A DNA stretch of 59,060 nt from Notoacmeibacter sp. (GTDB taxonomy: Bacteria; Pseudomonadota; Alphaproteobacteria; Rhizobiales; Rhizobiaceae), in NCBI GenBank assembly GCA_019912385.1, contig JAIOIW010000098.1:1-59060 (forward strand), in the 5' to 3' direction. Position numbers and translations under genes: made by a program. The notes under the pieces were generated by a model. It had not been told where the DNA came from, did not search any database, and saw nothing but the letters and a program-made list of their open reading frames with translations. Shown one piece after another: positions 34,461-43,211 of this stretch. Each line of letters opens with the position of its first letter. The first letter of the stretch is position 1.

Positions 34461-34954
34461 GCAAACAACGTATGACGATTGCCCCGGATGGCTTGTGCCC
34501 GCACCCCTTGCCGGCGCGGATTTCGGACGCGATGCGGCCCGTTCTTGCCGCGATTGCCCTTGCACTTGGCATGACCGGCGCGCCGGCCGCACTTGCCGCT
34601 TCGGTGAACGTGACGATCGATCTGTCGGACCAGCGCATGTATGTCTCGGCGGCCGGCCGGACCTATACATGGGCCACGTCCACGGCCAGACGTGGTTATC
34701 GCACGCCGGTGGGGACTTACCGCCCGATACGGCTGGAGCGCACATGGTATTCGCGCAAGTACAATATGTCGCCGATGCCCTATTCGATCTTCTTTCTGGG
34801 CGGCTATGCCATTCACGGAACGACCGAAATAGGAAACCTGGGCCGCCCCGCCTCCCATGGCTGTGTCCGTCTCCATCCCGACAACGCGCGCATCCTGTTT
34901 GATCTCGTGCGCCGCTTTGGAAAATCAGCGACGCGGATCGTCGTCAGGCCATGA
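34457..34954 (+). CDS. L,D-transpeptidase (YkuD domain)
   Basis: A 165-residue periplasmic enzyme that makes 3-3 peptidoglycan crosslinks or attaches proteins to the wall. A hydrophobic segment (LAAIALALGMTGAPAALAA, residues about 32-50) acts as signal peptide or anchor, followed by a YkuD domain with the catalytic SHGCVRLHPDNA near residue 133; His and Cys are both present. ATG at 34457 overlaps the HhH gene stop; a later start at ATG near 34532 would give a shorter, cleaner signal peptide and may be the true one. Rhizobiales rely heavily on such enzymes for polar growth. Confidence 0.85.
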   Translation: MSKQRMTIAPDGLCPHPLPARISDAMRPVLAAIALALGMTGAPAALAASVNVTIDLSDQRMYVSAAGRTYTWATSTARRGYRTPVGTYRPIRLERTWYSRKYNMSPMPYSIFFLGGYAIHGTTEIGNLGRPASHGCVRLHPDNARILFDLVRRFGKSATRIVVRP

Positions 34955-35068
34955 GTCAGGCCATGACGGCCGGCGACGGATACTTTACTCTAAACCCAGC
35001 GTTGAAGTTGACACCGAACACATGGCGATGATTTGATACGACCACCCCGCGGCAGGATATCGGAACCG

Positions 35069-35851
35069 ATGAACACGGTAGCCTTCTCGCCGTCACGCTG
35101 TGCCAAATGCGATGTTTGTGTAGTTCACAATCGTGCCATTTGCCGCGTTGCCAATGACGATGCGGTCAAGGAGTTGAACCGCATTTCGCGCCTGCGTAAC
35201 TTCGCCGGCGGCCAGGTTGTCATGGCGCAATACGAAGATGCGATCCTGGTCGGCAATGTCATCAGCGGGATCCTAAAGCTCACGAATACCAGCGAGGACG
35301 GTCACCAGCAGATCGTCGGGCTGCTCTATCCATCCGATTTTTTCGGGCGTGCATATCAGAAGGAAACGCGGTTTTCCCTGGAGGCGGCGACCGACGTCAC
35401 CCTGTGCTGCATGGATCGCATCGCGTTCGAGCACGTGCTGGCGCGTTTCCCAGAGCTCGAGCACGAATTGTATATCTCCACACTCGACGAAATCGACGCG
35501 ATGCGCGAATGGTCCGCGCTGATCAATGGCCGCACGACCATGCAGAGGGTCGCGACCTTCCTGTTCATCCTTGCCAAGCGGTCCAGCAACCTGTTCTGCA
35601 CGCCTGCAAGCGAACCGGCTTTCCCTCTCATAACCGTTCCGGTCAGCCGGCGGGATTTCGCCGGTTTTATCGGTACGACGCCCGAAACCTTGAGCCGCAA
35701 CATCCAGTTGCTGGCGCGCAAGCGCGTGATCCGGATCAGGGATTCGAAGCATTTCGAACTCTTGTGCGAATCTTCGCTTGCGGAATGCGCCGGAGAAGCA
35801 CTCGAAGACCTGACGAATTTGATGGTTGCCAGACAGGTCGTCCCGCAATAG
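35069..35851 (+). CDS. Crp/Fnr family regulator, FNR-type oxygen sensor
   Basis: A 260-residue regulator with an N-terminal cysteine cluster (Cys11, 14, 17 and 25), a cyclic-nucleotide-like beta barrel (about 35-140), a dimer helix, and a C-terminal winged helix (VSRRDFAGFIGTTPETLSRNI near residue 193). Cys14-x2-Cys17-x7-Cys25 is the pattern of rhizobial FnrN/FnrL, and a central Cys113/Cys114 pair can give the fourth ligand of the oxygen-labile 4Fe-4S cluster. The recognition helix has the E--SR pattern for FNR-type TTGAT sites. ATG at 35069 follows an AGGA site. It probably controls microaerobic genes elsewhere. Confidence 0.88.
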   Translation: MNTVAFSPSRCAKCDVCVVHNRAICRVANDDAVKELNRISRLRNFAGGQVVMAQYEDAILVGNVISGILKLTNTSEDGHQQIVGLLYPSDFFGRAYQKETRFSLEAATDVTLCCMDRIAFEHVLARFPELEHELYISTLDEIDAMREWSALINGRTTMQRVATFLFILAKRSSNLFCTPASEPAFPLITVPVSRRDFAGFIGTTPETLSRNIQLLARKRVIRIRDSKHFELLCESSLAECAGEALEDLTNLMVARQVVPQ

Positions 35852-36041
35852 CCATTCATGCCGGGAACAGGGCTCCGCGCGCGGCTTGCACCCGCTTGCC
35901 GAGTCATGGATTGTCCCGTTTGGGAGAACATTCTCTCCGGGATGACAGGATGGAAATGCCAGGTGCCGGTCGTGTTTGCGGTTGAAGGTGAACCTCTCGG
36001 CGTTGCCGTGTCTCGTGCCGATGCCGGCAAGCGTCACCGCG

Positions 36042-36953
36042 ATGCGTGAATCGTTGAAGATTGCCTGTGTCGGCGAAGCCATGATCGAGCTGTCTCTCGA
36101 TCCCGCGGGATCCAATGCGAAGCTCGGCTTCGCCGGCGACGTGCTCAACACCGCCATCTACCTTCGCCGCGCGCTTGCGCCGGACCATCAGGTTGATTTC
36201 GTTTCGGCCGTCGGCAGCGACGCCTTGTCGGAACGCATGCTTGCCTTCATTGAAAGCGAAGGCGTGTCGACGAAAAATGTGAGGCGTCACGGCCATCGCC
36301 TGCCCGGGCTCTATGCGATCAGCAACGATGCCGGCGGCGAACGCAGCTTCTCCTACTGGCGGGAGAACTCGGCCGCGCGGCTTCTGTTCCAGTTGGATGG
36401 GACGGTCTCTTTCGATGTTCTGGAGCGTTATGACGTTATCTACCTGTCGGCCATAACGCTCGCCATCCTCCCGCCCGATGTACGGATGGGGCTGATCGCC
36501 TGGATCGCGGAATTCCGCAAACGTGGCGGAAGGTTTGCCTTCGATTCCAATTTCCGGCCGCGTCTTTGGGAAGACCGCAAGGCGGCGCGCGATTCGGTTT
36601 CGGCGGCCTGGGCGGTCTGCGACATCGGCCTGCCGTCGGTCGACGATGAGATGGCGTTGTTTGGCGATGCGGACGAGAGCGCCGCGCTGGCCAGGTTGCG
36701 CAGCTATGGCATTGGCGAGGCCGTGGTAAAACGCGGTGCCAGGGGGCCGATCGCCCTTTACAGCGACGGGTTTTCTCAACCGGCCTTCGCGCCCGTGCCG
36801 AAGGTGGTCGACACGACGGCCGCCGGCGACAGCTTCAACGGCGCATTCATGGCCGCGCGCCTGCAAGGCGCGTCGTTCGAGGAAGCCATGGCCGCCGGTC
36901 ACGAATGCGCCTCGCAGGTGATCCGGTACCGCGGCGCCATCCTGCCGCGGTAG
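36042..36953 (+). CDS. kdgK: PfkB-family sugar kinase, likely 2-keto-3-deoxygluconate kinase
   Basis: A 303-residue ribokinase-fold kinase. The N-terminal glycine region is IACVGEAMIEL and GFAGDVLNTAIYL; the C-terminal signature VVDTTAAGDSFNGAF near residue 250 has the catalytic Asp in the GD pair. YFRENSAARLLF-like (here SYWRENSAARLLF) near residue 103 is characteristic of KdgK, which phosphorylates 2-keto-3-deoxygluconate. ATG at 36042 is preferred; an ATG at 36021 is possible. Downstream lies the left end of the tRNA-Thr island. Confidence 0.82.
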   Translation: MRESLKIACVGEAMIELSLDPAGSNAKLGFAGDVLNTAIYLRRALAPDHQVDFVSAVGSDALSERMLAFIESEGVSTKNVRRHGHRLPGLYAISNDAGGERSFSYWRENSAARLLFQLDGTVSFDVLERYDVIYLSAITLAILPPDVRMGLIAWIAEFRKRGGRFAFDSNFRPRLWEDRKAARDSVSAAWAVCDIGLPSVDDEMALFGDADESAALARLRSYGIGEAVVKRGARGPIALYSDGFSQPAFAPVPKVVDTTAAGDSFNGAFMAARLQGASFEEAMAAGHECASQVIRYRGAILPR

Positions 36954-36989
36954 ATCGCGGTGTTGTGTAGGGTCGTGAATAAAGGGAAG

Positions 36990-37038
36990 TGGTGCTGCGA
37001 GAGAGAATTGAACTCTCGACCTCTCCCTTGCCAAGGGA
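36990..37038 (-). repeat. Left att repeat: 3' fragment of tRNA-Thr
   Basis: These 49 bases match 52797-52845 at 47 positions in the same orientation; the differences are at 37006 and 37030. Read on the minus strand they hold the T-arm, acceptor 3' strand and CCA of a tRNA, plus the anticodon arm with loop TTGGCAA instead of TTGGTAA. The 5' half is absent. Confidence 0.85.
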
Positions 37039-37106
37039 ACATCTTCCATGGATTTCCGGGCTTCTGACCCCTGAAACCCCCAGAACACAGTAAAAACATG
37101 CGGTCA

Positions 37107-37128
37107 TTTCTGTGCGGTTTCTGTGCGG
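37107..37128. repeat. Tandem 11-base repeat beside the left att site
   Basis: TTTCTGTGCGG occurs twice in direct tandem (37107-37117 and 37118-37128). Its place about 70 bases inside the left att repeat suits arm-type binding sites of a tyrosine integrase, though no integrase gene is left. Confidence 0.4.
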
Positions 37129-37143
37129 AAGCCGTCCTTCTTC

Positions 37144-37320
37144 TTAAATGACGCCGCCGTGGACGGAGCCAATGGGGTTGTATTGCGCCTCTTGCGGCCG
37201 GAGCACCATCACAGCGCGTCCGTCACCGAACTCCTCGAACGAGAAGTCGATGAGGTTGCAGATCGGGGGCAAGGGTAGGTCACCGCGAATAACGGTCTGG
37301 AGAAAATCAAGACCGCTCAT
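37144..37320 (-). pseudogene. Truncated PaaI-family thioesterase
   Basis: A 58-residue reading frame starting MSGLDFLQTVIRGDLPLPP and ending NPIGSVHGGVI before a stop. It matches the first 40 percent of PaaI/hotdog thioesterases, including the catalytic-region NPIGSVHGG, then breaks off. The rest of the hotdog fold is missing, so it is a remnant cut by the island boundary rearrangement. On the coding strand the upstream neighbour is the tRNA-like relic. Confidence 0.65.
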
Positions 37321-37396
37321 GGCGCGTGCAGCAACCGCCAGCGCGATAGGGTCCTGTCGCTTACGCAGCGTTTACTCATGGTTAACTTCATATATG

Positions 37397-37466
37397 TACG
37401 GTTTAGTTCAGTGGATAGAACGCTCGCGGATGTTGGGGGCTAGCGAGCTATGACTTCGCTCAAGTC
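37397..37466 (+). other. tRNA-Arg-like relic
   Basis: The segment shows TA at the 8-9 position, a perfect D-stem GTTC (37406-37409)/GAAC (37418-37421) around AGTGGATA, a G in the 26 position, and a perfect 5-pair anticodon stem CTCGC (37423-37427)/GCGAG (37443-37447). The loop is 15 bases instead of 7. A T-arm-like stem GACTT/AAGTC (37452-37466) follows with a 5-base loop. No matching 3' acceptor strand is seen. It is a decayed or altered tRNA. Confidence 0.5.
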
Positions 37467-37524
37467 CACTGATGGAGTCGCACAAACGCGCCAATCAGCG
37501 GCCTTTTTTCGGGGGGGATCGGGC

Positions 37525-37896
37525 ATGCATGACGAGATTTCTATCACTGGCGCCATAGAAGCGGCGGGATCAAAGATTGCGCTCAGGGGCAATCTCAATC
37601 TCAAACACGCGCGCGAACTAGCCGTCAGCCTGCAAAGAGCGGTCGCATCATCCAATCAGGTCGAGATCGACATCAGCGGCTTGACGCACATCGACGCCAG
37701 TTCTCTGCAGCTTCTTCTGTCTATTCGAAAGAGCACCCAAAGACAGGGCAAGGTCCTACTGCTGACCGGCAGGCTGGATGAATGCTGTCGCCAGGTCCTC
37801 GCTTCGCTTGGTCTTCTTGGACCCGGTGGTGAGCCGCGTACGCCGGCCGAGGCGTTCTGGCTGTCGCAAACAGCGTCGAAAGCACAGGTGGCGTAA
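37525..37896 (+). CDS. STAS-domain protein of the chemotaxis operon
   Basis: A 123-residue single-domain STAS protein, the fold of anti-sigma-factor antagonists. The core EIDISGLTHIDASSLQLLLSI (split here by EIDISGLTH and DASSLQLLL, residues about 48-68) carries a Ser in the DASS position, where antagonists are phosphorylated. ATG at 37525 follows a run of G residues serving as ribosome site. It heads the operon; its stop overlaps the cheY start (TAATG). STAS proteins in chemosensory clusters are found in other bacteria, with no fixed role; it might be an output module or link to a kinase. Confidence 0.85.
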   Translation: MHDEISITGAIEAAGSKIALRGNLNLKHARELAVSLQRAVASSNQVEIDISGLTHIDASSLQLLLSIRKSTQRQGKVLLLTGRLDECCRQVLASLGLLGPGGEPRTPAEAFWLSQTASKAQVA

Positions 37897-38264
37897 TGAG
37901 CAAGACAATCCTGACCATCGACGATTCTGCCTCCGCCAGGCAGATGATTTCCCTGACACTTGCCGGTGCCGGCTACACCGTCGTGGAGGCGGCGGACGGA
38001 TCCGAGGGGCTTTCCAAGGCTACGTCCTGCCGGATTGATGCGGTGCTGACCGACCTCAACATGCCGGTGATGAACGGGCTCGACTTCATCCGGGCCTTTC
38101 GCGCTCATCCGGCCAGCACGGGCGTACCGATCGTATTTCTGACAACCGAATCCGATCCAGAGATGAGAGCGCAGGCCAAGGCGGCCGGCGCCACGGGCTG
38201 GATCGTCAAGCCGTTCCGTCAGGATCAGTTGGTCGCTGTTATGAGAAAGGTTGCGGGCGCATGA
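37896..38264 (+). CDS. cheY: CheY-like response regulator
   Basis: A 122-residue stand-alone receiver domain. The acidic pair is Asp9/Asp10, the phospho-acceptor is Asp53 in VLTDLNMPVMNG, the conserved Thr is in FLTTES and Lys in IVKPF. It lacks any output domain, so it acts by binding a partner, such as a flagellar switch or another protein. Start overlaps the STAS stop, and its own stop overlaps the cheA ATG by four bases. The kinase encoded next presumably phosphorylates it. Confidence 0.94.
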   Translation: MSKTILTIDDSASARQMISLTLAGAGYTVVEAADGSEGLSKATSCRIDAVLTDLNMPVMNGLDFIRAFRAHPASTGVPIVFLTTESDPEMRAQAKAAGATGWIVKPFRQDQLVAVMRKVAGA

Positions 38265-40273
38265 CGACCGATCCAGCCGACACCTTCCGACAGGAAGCAC
38301 GCGACTTGCTTGAACAACTCGAACAGGCACTTCTCGATCTCGACCAGAATCCAAATGGCGACGGCCTTGTCGACACGGCCTTCCGTGCGCTCCACACCAT
38401 CAAAGGGTCGGGCGCAATGTTCGGCTTCACCGAGGTCTCCGAGTTCGTCCACGAGTTCGAAACCGCATTCGACCATGTGCGCAAGGGTAGAACCCGGATC
38501 AGCGCTGAACTCGTGACCATCGCGCTGAACGCCAAGGATCACATCGCCAGGCTAATCGCCGAGCCGGGGCAAAATACCGCCGCAGGAGAGCCAATCCTCA
38601 AGTCTCTGTGCGCAATTGTCGACAGCCGGGTTGATGACGCCGGATTACCGGCGTCCGGATCTCCGGCGGCCGACGAAGTGAAGCCGGGGCAAACAGCGAC
38701 CACCTGGAGGGTGACATTTGGTCTTCCCGGTGATGCGCTGGTTCTCGGCACAAACCCTGTGCTCCTGCTCGACGAACTGCGAGCACTGGGCCCCTGTGCG
38801 GTAGCTGCGCTGACTGAACAGATACCTCCGATCGAGGAGATCGAACCGGAAGCCTGTTATCTCATCTGGGATGTCGTACTGGAAACCGCAGCCGGTCGGG
38901 AAGCAATTGAGGATGTATTCATTTTCCTTAAAGACGACATGGACCTGTCCATTGCGCCGATCGAAGGTGGGAGGAGCGCGAGGCCGTCGGCAACCGGCGA
39001 CGAACCAAGGACCGAGTCACAGGCCGCACCAGCGCCGAAGGCGGCGGTCGGAAACGCCGGAAAACCGGCTGCGAGCGAAAAGGCAAGCTCTTCGCTTCGC
39101 GTTCCTGCGGAGCGTCTCGACGAGTTGATGGACCGGGTCGGCGAACTCGTGATCGCTCAAGCCCGTCTCTCCCAGATCGCAGCCGCCGGTGACGACCTGA
39201 ACCTCAAGTCGGTGGTCGAAGAGATTGAACGGCTGACCTCTGGCCTGCGGGACACCACCATGGGCATACGGATGGTACCGATTGGCACTCTGTTCGGCCG
39301 GTTCCGGCGTCTAGTTCACGACCTTTCCGACGAGCTTGACAAGCAGGTCGAATTCCTGACCTCCGGCGAGGAGACCGAGCTCGACAAGACTGTCATCGAG
39401 CGCCTCGCAGATCCGCTGGTCCACATTATACGCAACGCCGTTGACCACGGTCTGGAAACACCCGAGCGGAGAGGTTCTGCGGGCAAGGCGGCCAAGGGAA
39501 CCGTGCGTCTGGCTGCGGTCCATACCGGGGCCGAGGTCGCGATCTCGATCACCGACGACGGCGCCGGTCTCGACGCCGATCGCATCCGCGCCAAGGCCGA
39601 GGAGGCGGGCTTGATCCCGGCGGATTCGACGCTGCCCGAACAGGAACTCTACCAGTTCATCTTCAATCCCGGGTTCTCTACTGCAAGCGAGGTCACCTCG
39701 GTCTCCGGTCGCGGCGTCGGCATGGATGTAGTCAAGCGAACGATTGAAGGCTTGCGTGGGACGATCGACGTGTCGAGCAAGCCTGGAGAGGGTACCACGG
39801 TGACGCTGCGCCTGCCGCTTACGCTTGCCATCATCGAAGGGATGCTGGTGCGTGTCGGAGCCGGGCGCTATTCCATTCCGCTTTCGGCTGTCGAGGAATG
39901 CGTGGAACTCCCCGCTTCGGTGGCCGCCCGAGACAGGGGACGCAACTTCCTTAACATCCGTGGCAATCTCGTGCCCTTCCTGAGGTTGAGGGAACTGTTC
40001 AATACCTCTACGTCAGCCGAACTGCACCAGAAGGTGGTCATCGTCTCGACCGGCGAGCAGCAGGTCGGGCTGGTGGTCGATCAGATCCTCGGCAACAACC
40101 AGACGGTTATCAAGTCGCTCAGCAAGCTCCATTCGGACGTCGAGACATTCTCCGGCGCCACAATTCTCGGCGACGGGACGGTCGCGTTGATCCTCGATGT
40201 AGGACACCTGGTCCGGTTCGGACACAGCTTCGAGGACCGTTTGAGAAGCGAGCAGACGGGGAGGGCGGCGTGA
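38261..40273 (+). CDS. cheA: Chemotaxis histidine kinase CheA
   Basis: A 670-residue CheA. Domains: P1/HPt with phospho-His45 in ALHTIKGSGAMFGF; a divergent P2-like region (about 145-235); a low-complexity linker rich in Ala and Pro (about 240-275); P3 dimerisation (LRVPAERLDELMDRVGEL near residue 278); P4 ATPase with N-box NAVDHGLETPERR near residue 392, G1 DDGAGLD and G2 GRGVGMDVV; and P5 CheW-like (TLAIIEGMLVRVGAGRYSIP near residue 525). All catalytic motifs are intact. Overlapped by ATGA/GTGA with both neighbours. Confidence 0.96.
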   Translation: MTTDPADTFRQEARDLLEQLEQALLDLDQNPNGDGLVDTAFRALHTIKGSGAMFGFTEVSEFVHEFETAFDHVRKGRTRISAELVTIALNAKDHIARLIAEPGQNTAAGEPILKSLCAIVDSRVDDAGLPASGSPAADEVKPGQTATTWRVTFGLPGDALVLGTNPVLLLDELRALGPCAVAALTEQIPPIEEIEPEACYLIWDVVLETAAGREAIEDVFIFLKDDMDLSIAPIEGGRSARPSATGDEPRTESQAAPAPKAAVGNAGKPAASEKASSSLRVPAERLDELMDRVGELVIAQARLSQIAAAGDDLNLKSVVEEIERLTSGLRDTTMGIRMVPIGTLFGRFRRLVHDLSDELDKQVEFLTSGEETELDKTVIERLADPLVHIIRNAVDHGLETPERRGSAGKAAKGTVRLAAVHTGAEVAISITDDGAGLDADRIRAKAEEAGLIPADSTLPEQELYQFIFNPGFSTASEVTSVSGRGVGMDVVKRTIEGLRGTIDVSSKPGEGTTVTLRLPLTLAIIEGMLVRVGAGRYSIPLSAVEECVELPASVAARDRGRNFLNIRGNLVPFLRLRELFNTSTSAELHQKVVIVSTGEQQVGLVVDQILGNNQTVIKSLSKLHSDVETFSGATILGDGTVALILDVGHLVRFGHSFEDRLRSEQTGRAA

Positions 40274-40797
40274 GCACGATGGCGACAGCCACAAAGGCCG
40301 AAACTTTGAAGACCGGCGCTACGATGCGGGCACTGACCATGGGGTTGCAAGACGAAGTCTTCGCGATCGAGGCCGAGAGCGTCCGCGAGATCCTGGACCT
40401 GGTCCCGATCACTGAGGTTCCCAACGCCCGTGCATTCGTCGGGGGACTGATCAACGTCCGCGGGCGCGTTGTGCCGCTAGCGGATTTGCGGGTGATGTTC
40501 GGCATGGACCGTCCGGAACCGGGTCCGGACACGCGGATCATCGTAATCGAGATCGAGCTGGCCGGCGAGCCGACGATCGCCGCCATTCTGGCCGACCGCG
40601 TCGACGACGTCGCCGACATCGAGACCGCGAGCATCGAAGAGGCTCCGAAAGTCGGTATGCGCTGGCGTCCCGAATACGTGAAGGGAATCGGCAAGCGCGG
40701 CGACGACTTCATCATTTTCCCCGACATGGGGCGGATTTTCGGACATGAGGGAGGCGGGGGACGCGCCTCTAGGAACGAAGAGAGGACGGGACAATGA
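40270..40797 (+). CDS. cheW: Chemotaxis coupling protein CheW (first copy)
   Basis: A 175-residue CheW-domain protein that couples receptors to Che[19 protein letters not shown] near residue 25 and [19 protein letters not shown] near residue 57 are the family hallmarks. The start is GTG at 40270, overlapping the cheA stop; ATG at 40279 would shorten it by three residues. Its C-terminus is longer than the usual CheW by about 15 Gly/Arg-rich residues. The stop overlaps the receptor ATG. Confidence 0.92.
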   Translation: MSTMATATKAETLKTGATMRALTMGLQDEVFAIEAESVREILDLVPITEVPNARAFVGGLINVRGRVVPLADLRVMFGMDRPEPGPDTRIIVIEIELAGEPTIAAILADRVDDVADIETASIEEAPKVGMRWRPEYVKGIGKRGDDFIIFPDMGRIFGHEGGGGRASRNEERTGQ

Positions 40798-42530
40798 GAC
40801 TAACGCTAAAGGTTAAACTGGCAGCGGCCTTCGGGACGGTCATCCTATTGGCCGCCGGAGGCGTGATTGCCGGCATACTCAACCTTGGAAGCCTGAACAC
40901 GAGGGTGGAACGGATCACGCAGGAGGACTGGGTCAAGATCAAATTGTCCAACGAATTCCTTGCGTCGGTCAATGAGAACGCACGCGCCAATTTCGAGATG
41001 ATCCTAGCGGAAAACGCCAGGGAACGATCCGAGATCAGCGAACGGATTTCCAGTAACGCCAAGGCCATCACCGAGAAGGTGGACCAGGTGGAGGCGATGC
41101 TCTACGCGCCCAGGGGCAAGGAACTCATTGTCCAGGTGAAAGAGACGCGGAAACCCTACGTGGCGAGCTTCGGGGAGATCGCGAAGCTTCTCAATATCGG
41201 TGACCAGCAGGGCGCCATTCGCGTCGCCAACGAGACCATGGTTCCGGCCCTGGGCAAGTTCATCGGCGCCATTAACGAGTTTGTCGCCTTCCAGGGCGAG
41301 CTCATGAACAAGAGTGGCGCGGAAGCAGCGGCTGCCTATTCTACCGCCCGCACTATGATGCTGGCGATCCTGACTGTTGCGGTCCTGATTGCCGTACTGT
41401 CCGCAACCTGGATCGTGCTCAACATCTCCCGCGGTGTATCGAATGCGGTCAACCTTGCTCGTGCCGTCGCAAGCGGTGATCTGCATGCAAGCGCAAATGC
41501 CAAGTCCAATGACGAGATCAAGGATCTCATCGACGCGCTCAACCAGATGGTCGCCAAGCTGCGTGAGGTCGTTGGCGAGGTCACCACGGCTACGCGCAAT
41601 GTTGCCTCGGGAAGCCAGGAGATGTCCGCTGCTGCCGAGCAATTGAGCCAGGGTGCCGTCGAGCAGTCTTCCTCGACAGAGGAAGCTTCCGCTTCCGTCG
41701 AGCAAATGGCTGCCAATATCAAGCAGAACGCAGACAACGCCGCGCAGACGGAATCGATTGCGCGTCAGGCGGCCATGGACGCACAGAGTTCCGGCAAAGC
41801 TGTTGGCGAGGCTGTGAAGGCGATGGAGACGATCGCCGACAAGATCCTGATCGTTCAGGAAATCGCCCGGCAGACCGATCTTCTGGCTCTCAATGCCGCT
41901 GTCGAGGCGGCAAGGGCCGGTGAGCACGGCCGCGGCTTCGCCGTCGTTGCCTCAGAAGTGCGCAAGCTCGCCGAGCGCAGCCAGGCGGCTGCCCAGGAAA
42001 TCTCCGGACTATCCGGCAATACGGTCAAGTCGGCACAAAGCGCTGGAGAAATGTTGGCCAAGCTCGTGCCCGACATCCAGAGGACCGCGGAGCTGGTTGC
42101 CGAGATTTCGGCTGCTTCCAACGAGCAGAATGCCGGCGCCAGCCAGATCAATGCCGCCGTACAGCAGCTTGACAAGGTAACCCAGCAGAATACCTCTGCC
42201 GCAGAGGAGATGTCCTCCACGGCCGAGGAGCTGGCCAGCCAGGCCGAACAGCTGCAGTCGAGCATCAACTACTTCCGCTTTAATGACGGTGAACGCCGCC
42301 AGTCGTTGAAGACAAGTTCGGCCCGCCGTAGCGAAACGGCCCATGTCGAGCATGCCGGCTCGGGCGGCAGATCGAGGAGTGTTGTGGCAGGCCTGCAAGA
42401 AAAGATCGCTGCAGCCGCTCCGCTCATCAAGAAGAATCGTGCCGACATAACCGATGGCGGGTTTACCTTCGACTTGGGCGAAGATCGCGACGAACTTGAT
42501 ACTGAATTCAAGCGCCAGGGTGCGGCATGA
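40794..42530 (+). CDS. Methyl-accepting chemotaxis protein
   Basis: A 578-residue transmembrane receptor. TM1 ([20 protein letters not shown], residues about 9-28), a periplasmic four-helix bundle-like sensor (about 30-180), TM2 ([21 protein letters not shown], split at about 186-206), a HAMP domain (about 208-260), and the cytoplasmic signalling region. The hairpin tip is intact: [20 protein letters not shown] near residue 360, then [18 protein letters not shown]. No C-terminal CheR-tethering pentapeptide is seen. Ligand unknown. It is presumably the dedicated receptor for the CheA encoded upstream. Confidence 0.94.
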   Translation: MRLTLKVKLAAAFGTVILLAAGGVIAGILNLGSLNTRVERITQEDWVKIKLSNEFLASVNENARANFEMILAENARERSEISERISSNAKAITEKVDQVEAMLYAPRGKELIVQVKETRKPYVASFGEIAKLLNIGDQQGAIRVANETMVPALGKFIGAINEFVAFQGELMNKSGAEAAAAYSTARTMMLAILTVAVLIAVLSATWIVLNISRGVSNAVNLARAVASGDLHASANAKSNDEIKDLIDALNQMVAKLREVVGEVTTATRNVASGSQEMSAAAEQLSQGAVEQSSSTEEASASVEQMAANIKQNADNAAQTESIARQAAMDAQSSGKAVGEAVKAMETIADKILIVQEIARQTDLLALNAAVEAARAGEHGRGFAVVASEVRKLAERSQAAAQEISGLSGNTVKSAQSAGEMLAKLVPDIQRTAELVAEISAASNEQNAGASQINAAVQQLDKVTQQNTSAAEEMSSTAEELASQAEQLQSSINYFRFNDGERRQSLKTSSARRSETAHVEHAGSGGRSRSVVAGLQEKIAAAAPLIKKNRADITDGGFTFDLGEDRDELDTEFKRQGAA

Positions 42531-42697
42531 CGTCCGTTCCCCTGAAGGGCTGGCGCGGCGGACGCGCGCCCTCCCTTCGCAAGCGCGACGCGCAAAGGCT
42601 CGCTGCCAAGGCAGTCGGCCATGCTGGTTGCGGCACGCCTGGAAGCCTATCACCCGCAGAAACCGCACTCGAACTGACGGAGAGCCTTGATGACTGA
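42527..42697 (+). CDS. Small overlapping ORF of unknown function
   Basis: A 56-residue frame starting [20 protein letters not shown] and ending [10 protein letters not shown]. Its ATG overlaps the receptor stop by ATGA, exactly like the other junctions of this operon, and its end overlaps the start of the second cheW by 8 bases. The N-terminal half is basic, the C-terminal half acidic. Without it there would be a 160-base gap in an otherwise overlapping operon. I recognise no family. It could also be the decayed tail of the receptor gene. Confidence 0.4.
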   Translation: MTSVPLKGWRGGRAPSLRKRDAQRLAAKAVGHAGCGTPGSLSPAETALELTESLDD

Positions 42698-43169
42698 GGC
42701 CAGACAATTCGTCACTCTCGCAATAGCCGGCGAATTGCTTGCCGTGCCTGTCGATCAGGTGCGCGAAATTCTCCAAGTCCAGCCGGTCTCGCGCCTGCCG
42801 CATGCGCCGGCGCATTTGCTCGGCATGATCGACGTGCGCGGTCAGGGTGTCCCCGTCATCGATCTGCGCCTGAAGCTGGGCTTTCAACAGGTCGAAGACG
42901 ATGAGAATACACGGGTTATAGTCCTGAACGTCCCCACTGCTGCTGGAGCGACAACCTTTGGGCTCAAGACGGACCGGGTCTTTGAGGTCACCGCACTTGA
43001 CGAAACCGGGCTGGAGCCTCCTCCCGAGATTGGCGTCAAGTGGCATTTGGACCTGATTGTGGGGATCGGACGCCGCAACGGCGCTTTCGTAACGGTGCTC
43101 AATTTGGAGCATCTGTTCTCTTCCAGCGAGGCGACTGCCCTTTCAATAGCGGCCAACCAGGCCGCCTGA
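42690..43169 (+). CDS. cheW: Chemotaxis coupling protein CheW (second copy)
   Basis: A 159-residue CheW-domain protein, of near-standard length. FVTLAIAGELLAVPVDQVREIL opens it (two parts, residues about 7-28), HLLGMIDVRGQGVPVIDLRLKLG lies near residue 46 (also in two parts), and the closing VGIGRRNGAFVTVLNLEHLF is typical. ATG at 42690; the TTG just before could also serve. A 42-base gap with a GAGGAGG ribosome site separates it from cheR. Having two CheW proteins may allow separate coupling to the membrane receptor and to the soluble MCP-like protein. Confidence 0.92.
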   Translation: MTEARQFVTLAIAGELLAVPVDQVREILQVQPVSRLPHAPAHLLGMIDVRGQGVPVIDLRLKLGFQQVEDDENTRVIVLNVPTAAGATTFGLKTDRVFEVTALDETGLEPPPEIGVKWHLDLIVGIGRRNGAFVTVLNLEHLFSSSEATALSIAANQAA

Positions 43170-43211
43170 CCGGCGGTTCTGATTGCCTGCGCAACGCGGC
43201 GAGGAGGTATT

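Noticed and set aside
36847-37107. Minus-strand frame running from the left att repeat into kdgK
   Set aside because: It is made of the tRNA fragment and antisense kdgK sequence; there is no integrase signature in it.
43164-43211. Promoter inside the che operon before cheR
   Set aside because: The 42-base gap holds a strong GAGGAGG ribosome site, which explains it without a separate promoter.
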